64,000 bases of DNA. Origin: Sycon ciliatum. Its lineage: Eukaryota; Porifera; Calcarea; Leucosolenida; Sycettidae. The notes below the pieces were generated by a model, which saw only the letters and a list, made by a program, of their open reading frames with translations, had not been told where the DNA came from and did no database searches. Below, one piece after another: positions 61,338 to 64,000 of this stretch. The stretch spans positions 12,045,003 through 12,109,002 of the forward strand of contig NC_088643.1 of NCBI RefSeq assembly GCF_964019385.1, written 5' to 3'. Position 1 is the stretch's first letter. The number at the start of each line of letters is the position of its first letter. The translations under genes were made by a program, and so were the position numbers.

Positions 61338-61543
61338 TTCTGTACACACACCTTGTACACACTCTCTCTAACGGTCTCTAGGCTACACTGCAATTGATAT
61401 ACATTAGATCAAATTTTCGGTCAATGCCCATCATCAGGAATTCCTGATGATGGGCATTGACCGAAAATTTGATCTAATGTATATCAATTGCAGTGTAGCC
61501 TTGAGACCGTTAGAGAGAGTGTGTACAAGTTGTGTGTACAGGA
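61338..61543. repeat. Spacerless palindrome
   Basis: Arms 61381-61440 and 61441-61500 are perfectly complementary around GGAATTCC, with no spacer. Imperfect pairing extends about 40 bases further on each side. It is absent from copy 1, where GTAGATCTGGTTATAATC is continuous. Confidence 0.93.
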
Positions 61544-61889
61544 TATAATCTCCAGACCATGTCCATCTAACTGAACCCACCCAGGGTCAGCTCTCAATAT
61601 GATGGATGTCAATGCATGAACTGATGATCTCTGTAAGCACTTCTCACTGCTAACAAGTACAGTGCTGCGCAATGAAATCCAGTCGTGTCACTCAAGTGTG
61701 TGCCTTGCAACATTTTGCAGCCCAATGTTTGCAGGTCTAGGGCTGCGCAACGCCCAGCGCGTACTTGAGTGATGCTGTGACTGGATTTCATTGAGCAGAA
61801 CTGTGCTAGTCATGTAGTTACACGAATGTTCAACGAGCCCCCCCCCCCCCCAATCTTCCTACGCCACTGTAATCAATGTGAACACTTAC

Positions 61890-62250
61890 CGGAGCACGAG
61901 CCAAGTGTCGACTCATCATCTGCCGACATTGATATTGGCTTCGTCGGATGGTCAGTTTTCCCACTGGCAGTTGCATCGCGTCGCTTTGCCATGGTACTGG
62001 CGACATGTTCCGCTACATGAGGCTGGCTGTGCTGAATGAGCCTCAGGAACGTGTCGACCTGTTCCTCTGTTTTCTTCAGCATCAGCCTCACCACGTACTT
62101 TGTCAGATCAGACTTCACGTTTTCCTTGCTAGAGGCAGTATCATATTCATCAACGTCCAGCACATCATTCTCCAGCAAGAGTTCCAAGATCACGGATGCA
62201 TCTAGATTGGAAAGTAGGAAGGCTATGTTATAGCGCACCCTGTCTGCCAT
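61890..62250 (-). CDS. NLR copy 3, exon 1: CARD (divergent N-terminal half)
   Basis: 120 codons plus one base, ATG at 62250, donor CTCCG/GTAAGTG in phase 1, joining 57226 in frame. Predicted protein 1098 residues. The first half of the CARD (MADRVRYNIAFLLSNLDAS, LLLENDVLDVDEY) differs at many positions from copies 1 and 2, while the second half (YVVRLMLKKTEEQVDTFLRL) is nearly identical. The noncoding sequence upstream also fails to match the other copies. This indicates a different origin for the 5' end. Confidence 0.92.
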
Positions 62251-63557
62251 TGTTCACACTCCTGCCTGTCCGCGTGACCACAGTTCACTCGCACTGCGGA
62301 CTGATCACGATCGAAATCGAGTTACTGTATAACTTCTTAGGATCAAAGAGTTGTCTTTTCTCAAGCAATAACACGTACTTTCAAGTACAAGCCGTTCATC
62401 AGCTGTGGCTCAGGTACAGAGCGAATTTCATGGAGGCAAACAATTCTTCGAAAATCACGCTTGAAATGTTCAGCATCAGCTCGATCGCCTGGGCTCTTCG
62501 CTATCACTGTATCAGTATCAGCACTAAGAGAATAGTAAAAAAATACTAAAAAATAGTCGGAAGGAGATGACAACGACAACGCGGTCGGTGCAGCCAGTAG
62601 ATCTCCTACTGCCAGTACTGGCAAGTGGCAGTGGCCTTCGCATTTGGCCGGCGTTGGGCCTGAGTCACCATGGTCACAGACCCGGTAGAAGTCTACCCTC
62701 GGGCCTCACTCAGTGAGTGCGTTCGATTACACGCGCGAATCGATTCACGAATCGATTCATGAATCGATTCGCGCTATTCACATCACCCCATGTGAATAGC
62801 GCGAATGGATTCCGAATCGATTCCAGGGCTCATGACATGAAATCGAACGACTTGAATGCATGCGAATGGATTCATGAATCGATTCAAGTGTGTAATCGAA
62901 CGCACTCACTGACTGTCAGTGAGTGAGGGTAGACTTCTACCGGGTGAGGTCTCCGACTCTCCGCCAGCCTCCGACTCCGGTCATGGTTGCCATGGCGCAT
63001 GCGTGCACGAAGAAAGCGTTGATCTGACATAGCTGATAGGATTTTTTTCGGTTCCTTGGATTATCGGCTGATGATTGCAGTGATATGAATCGAGTAAACT
63101 GTTGTAGTATGGTAGTGATAATGGTCAAGATTGAAGAAAGCCAGACCGAGTTGTAAGAGAACGCGTGTTGATCGCGATGAATGGCATGATGTTGATGACC
63201 GCAGACTGGAGGACTGAGCCAACTGAACTGAACTGCGTGTTGGATATTTTGAACATCTATTCAAACGTCAAAATGGAAATAATTCAGTGCGTGGCTAGAT
63301 GGTCAACAGATGTAAATCGTTGCCTGCAATAGTGCACGTGTCTTGTTGTTCTATCGGATCTATACAGTTGGTTCGGTACATGTATCGTCCAAGAGTATGA
63401 GACAGAGGACTCGAAATTTCGGACACGGGGCGAGTGACCACTGCTAGCGAGCTTTGTGACCAATGACGTGGCCAGGGTTGCCAGCCATTATTACAGTGAG
63501 TGAAAGCAGAAAGGATAGTCCAGGTGCTGAAGCCTCTTGAGGAGCTTGGCAGCGATG
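62251..63557. other. 5' flank of NLR-3, differs from other copies
   Basis: No match to the flanks of copies 1 and 2 (12114-14464, 30010-31943). It contains a MITE (62711-62911) flanked by a wider inverted repeat (GGTAGAAGTCTACCCTC and GAGGGTAGACTTCTACC). No gene recognised. Confidence 0.5.
62711..62911. mobile_element. MITE with CAGTGAGTGCGTTCGATTA ends
   Basis: 201 bp, ends CAGTGAGTGCGTTCGATTA and TAATCGAACGCACTCACTG, interior of GAATCGATTC palindromes, as at 11515-11716. Confidence 0.8.
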
Positions 63558-63813
63558 AAAAAACACGTTCACAAGTTTCACCACGAGTGGATCGTGCCCA
63601 TCAGAATCTCTGGTCTGTACTGTCACCCGGTCGAGCATTGCCTCTCAAACATATTGCCGGTAATGGCTGGTCCCGTCGTGCTCGGCTCTCACTGTATGCT
63701 GCTGCTGCTGTGGGCCTGCATCTCGCTGGCCTCCGTGTCCGTCGCACACTGTGGGGCGGCTTCCACCTGCCGTTCATGCCGTCCAACGAGTACCACGACT
63801 ACCATCATGCAAA
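63558..63813 (+). pseudogene. FAXDC2: FAXDC2-like histidine-box exon, copy 4 (5' end replaced)
   Basis: Matches exon C from HVHKFHHEW onward, with HPVEH and HDYHH, and the shared 5-base insertion. The acceptor and first codons are replaced by unrelated sequence, so it cannot be spliced like the others. Donor AAA/GTTAGT is kept. It marks the start of another duplicated segment that runs off the window. Confidence 0.8.
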
Positions 63814-63989
63814 GTTAGTAGTGTAGTGTGTGCATTCTGCATTGATTGGTAGCTGTACTAATACCCTGCACATACATGGGAGGCGGTGAATGCAAAAATC
63901 TGACTTGAGCCCCCCCCCCCCCCCCCCATGTTCTGACTGCATGTATAAAGCCACGTGCTAACTTTTCGAAATTTGCACAGAGAAGAATA

Positions 63990-64000
63990 CAGTCGTCGCC
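63990..64000. mobile_element. Left end of the minisatellite MITE, cut by the window
   Basis: CAGTCGTCGCC after TA, at the same place relative to the FAXDC2 exon as 14949 and 32395. Too short to follow. Confidence 0.6.

Overview
This is nuclear DNA from an animal, most likely a marine invertebrate with a repeat-rich genome. Genes are split by GT-AG introns, CARD and NB-ARC domains are joined across exons, and there is a FAXDC2-like membrane hydroxylase gene. Mariner/pogo, hAT, PIF/Harbinger-like and CR1/L2/Jockey-group elements, a tRNA-derived SINE, long (CA)n/(CT)n tracts and many C homopolymers fill the rest. A sponge or another early-branching or marine invertebrate would fit, but the sequence alone does not fix the phylum.

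The main content is a tandem array. Three complete three-exon genes lie on the minus strand at 12113-4, 30009-22059 and 62250-53966. In each, a CARD exon (phase 1 donor) joins a long NB-ARC/winged-helix/helical exon, which joins (phase 0) a last exon with a MYND-like zinc finger. The frame stays open through both junctions in all three copies, giving predicted proteins of 1099, 1099 and 1098 residues. They are intracellular NLR/Apaf-1-like STAND receptors with a zinc finger where WD40 or LRR repeats usually sit. The first intron of each copy holds a fossil mariner-type transposase.

Opposite each CARD exon, on the plus strand, lie exons of a FAXDC2-like fatty acid hydroxylase/sterol desaturase family gene. 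The fullest set is at 38600-47605: exons 38600-38724, 42117-42322, 46626-46903 and 47449-47605, with a possible 5' exon at 35817-35919. Partial copies lie at 14465-16481, 31944-32216 and 63558-63813. Three of the four copies of the histidine-box exon share a 5-base insertion that breaks the frame. The fourth (31944-32216) is in frame but has lost a histidine of the third box.

The repeating segment is [NLR, minus]-[FAXDC2 3' exons, plus]-[about 5.6-6.4 kb without a recognised gene]. The gene-free block occurs at 16482-22058 and 47606-53965. Between the second and third NLR copies lies a largely single-copy stretch (about 32804-46600) with the 5' FAXDC2 exons, foldback elements, a perfect (TG)n tract of about 1.5 kb and nested MITEs. 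Because the duplicated segments act as paralogous empty sites for each other, several insertions can be delimited to the base: a LINE with CACCT duplication, mariner-type MITEs at TA, a 3-bp TCA MITE and a retroposon at ATGTG. Two others are delimited by their own duplications: a hAT MITE (8-bp GTTGCGTA) and a TTAA foldback element.

All boundaries were read by eye from splice signals, frames and comparison between copies; no database search was run.
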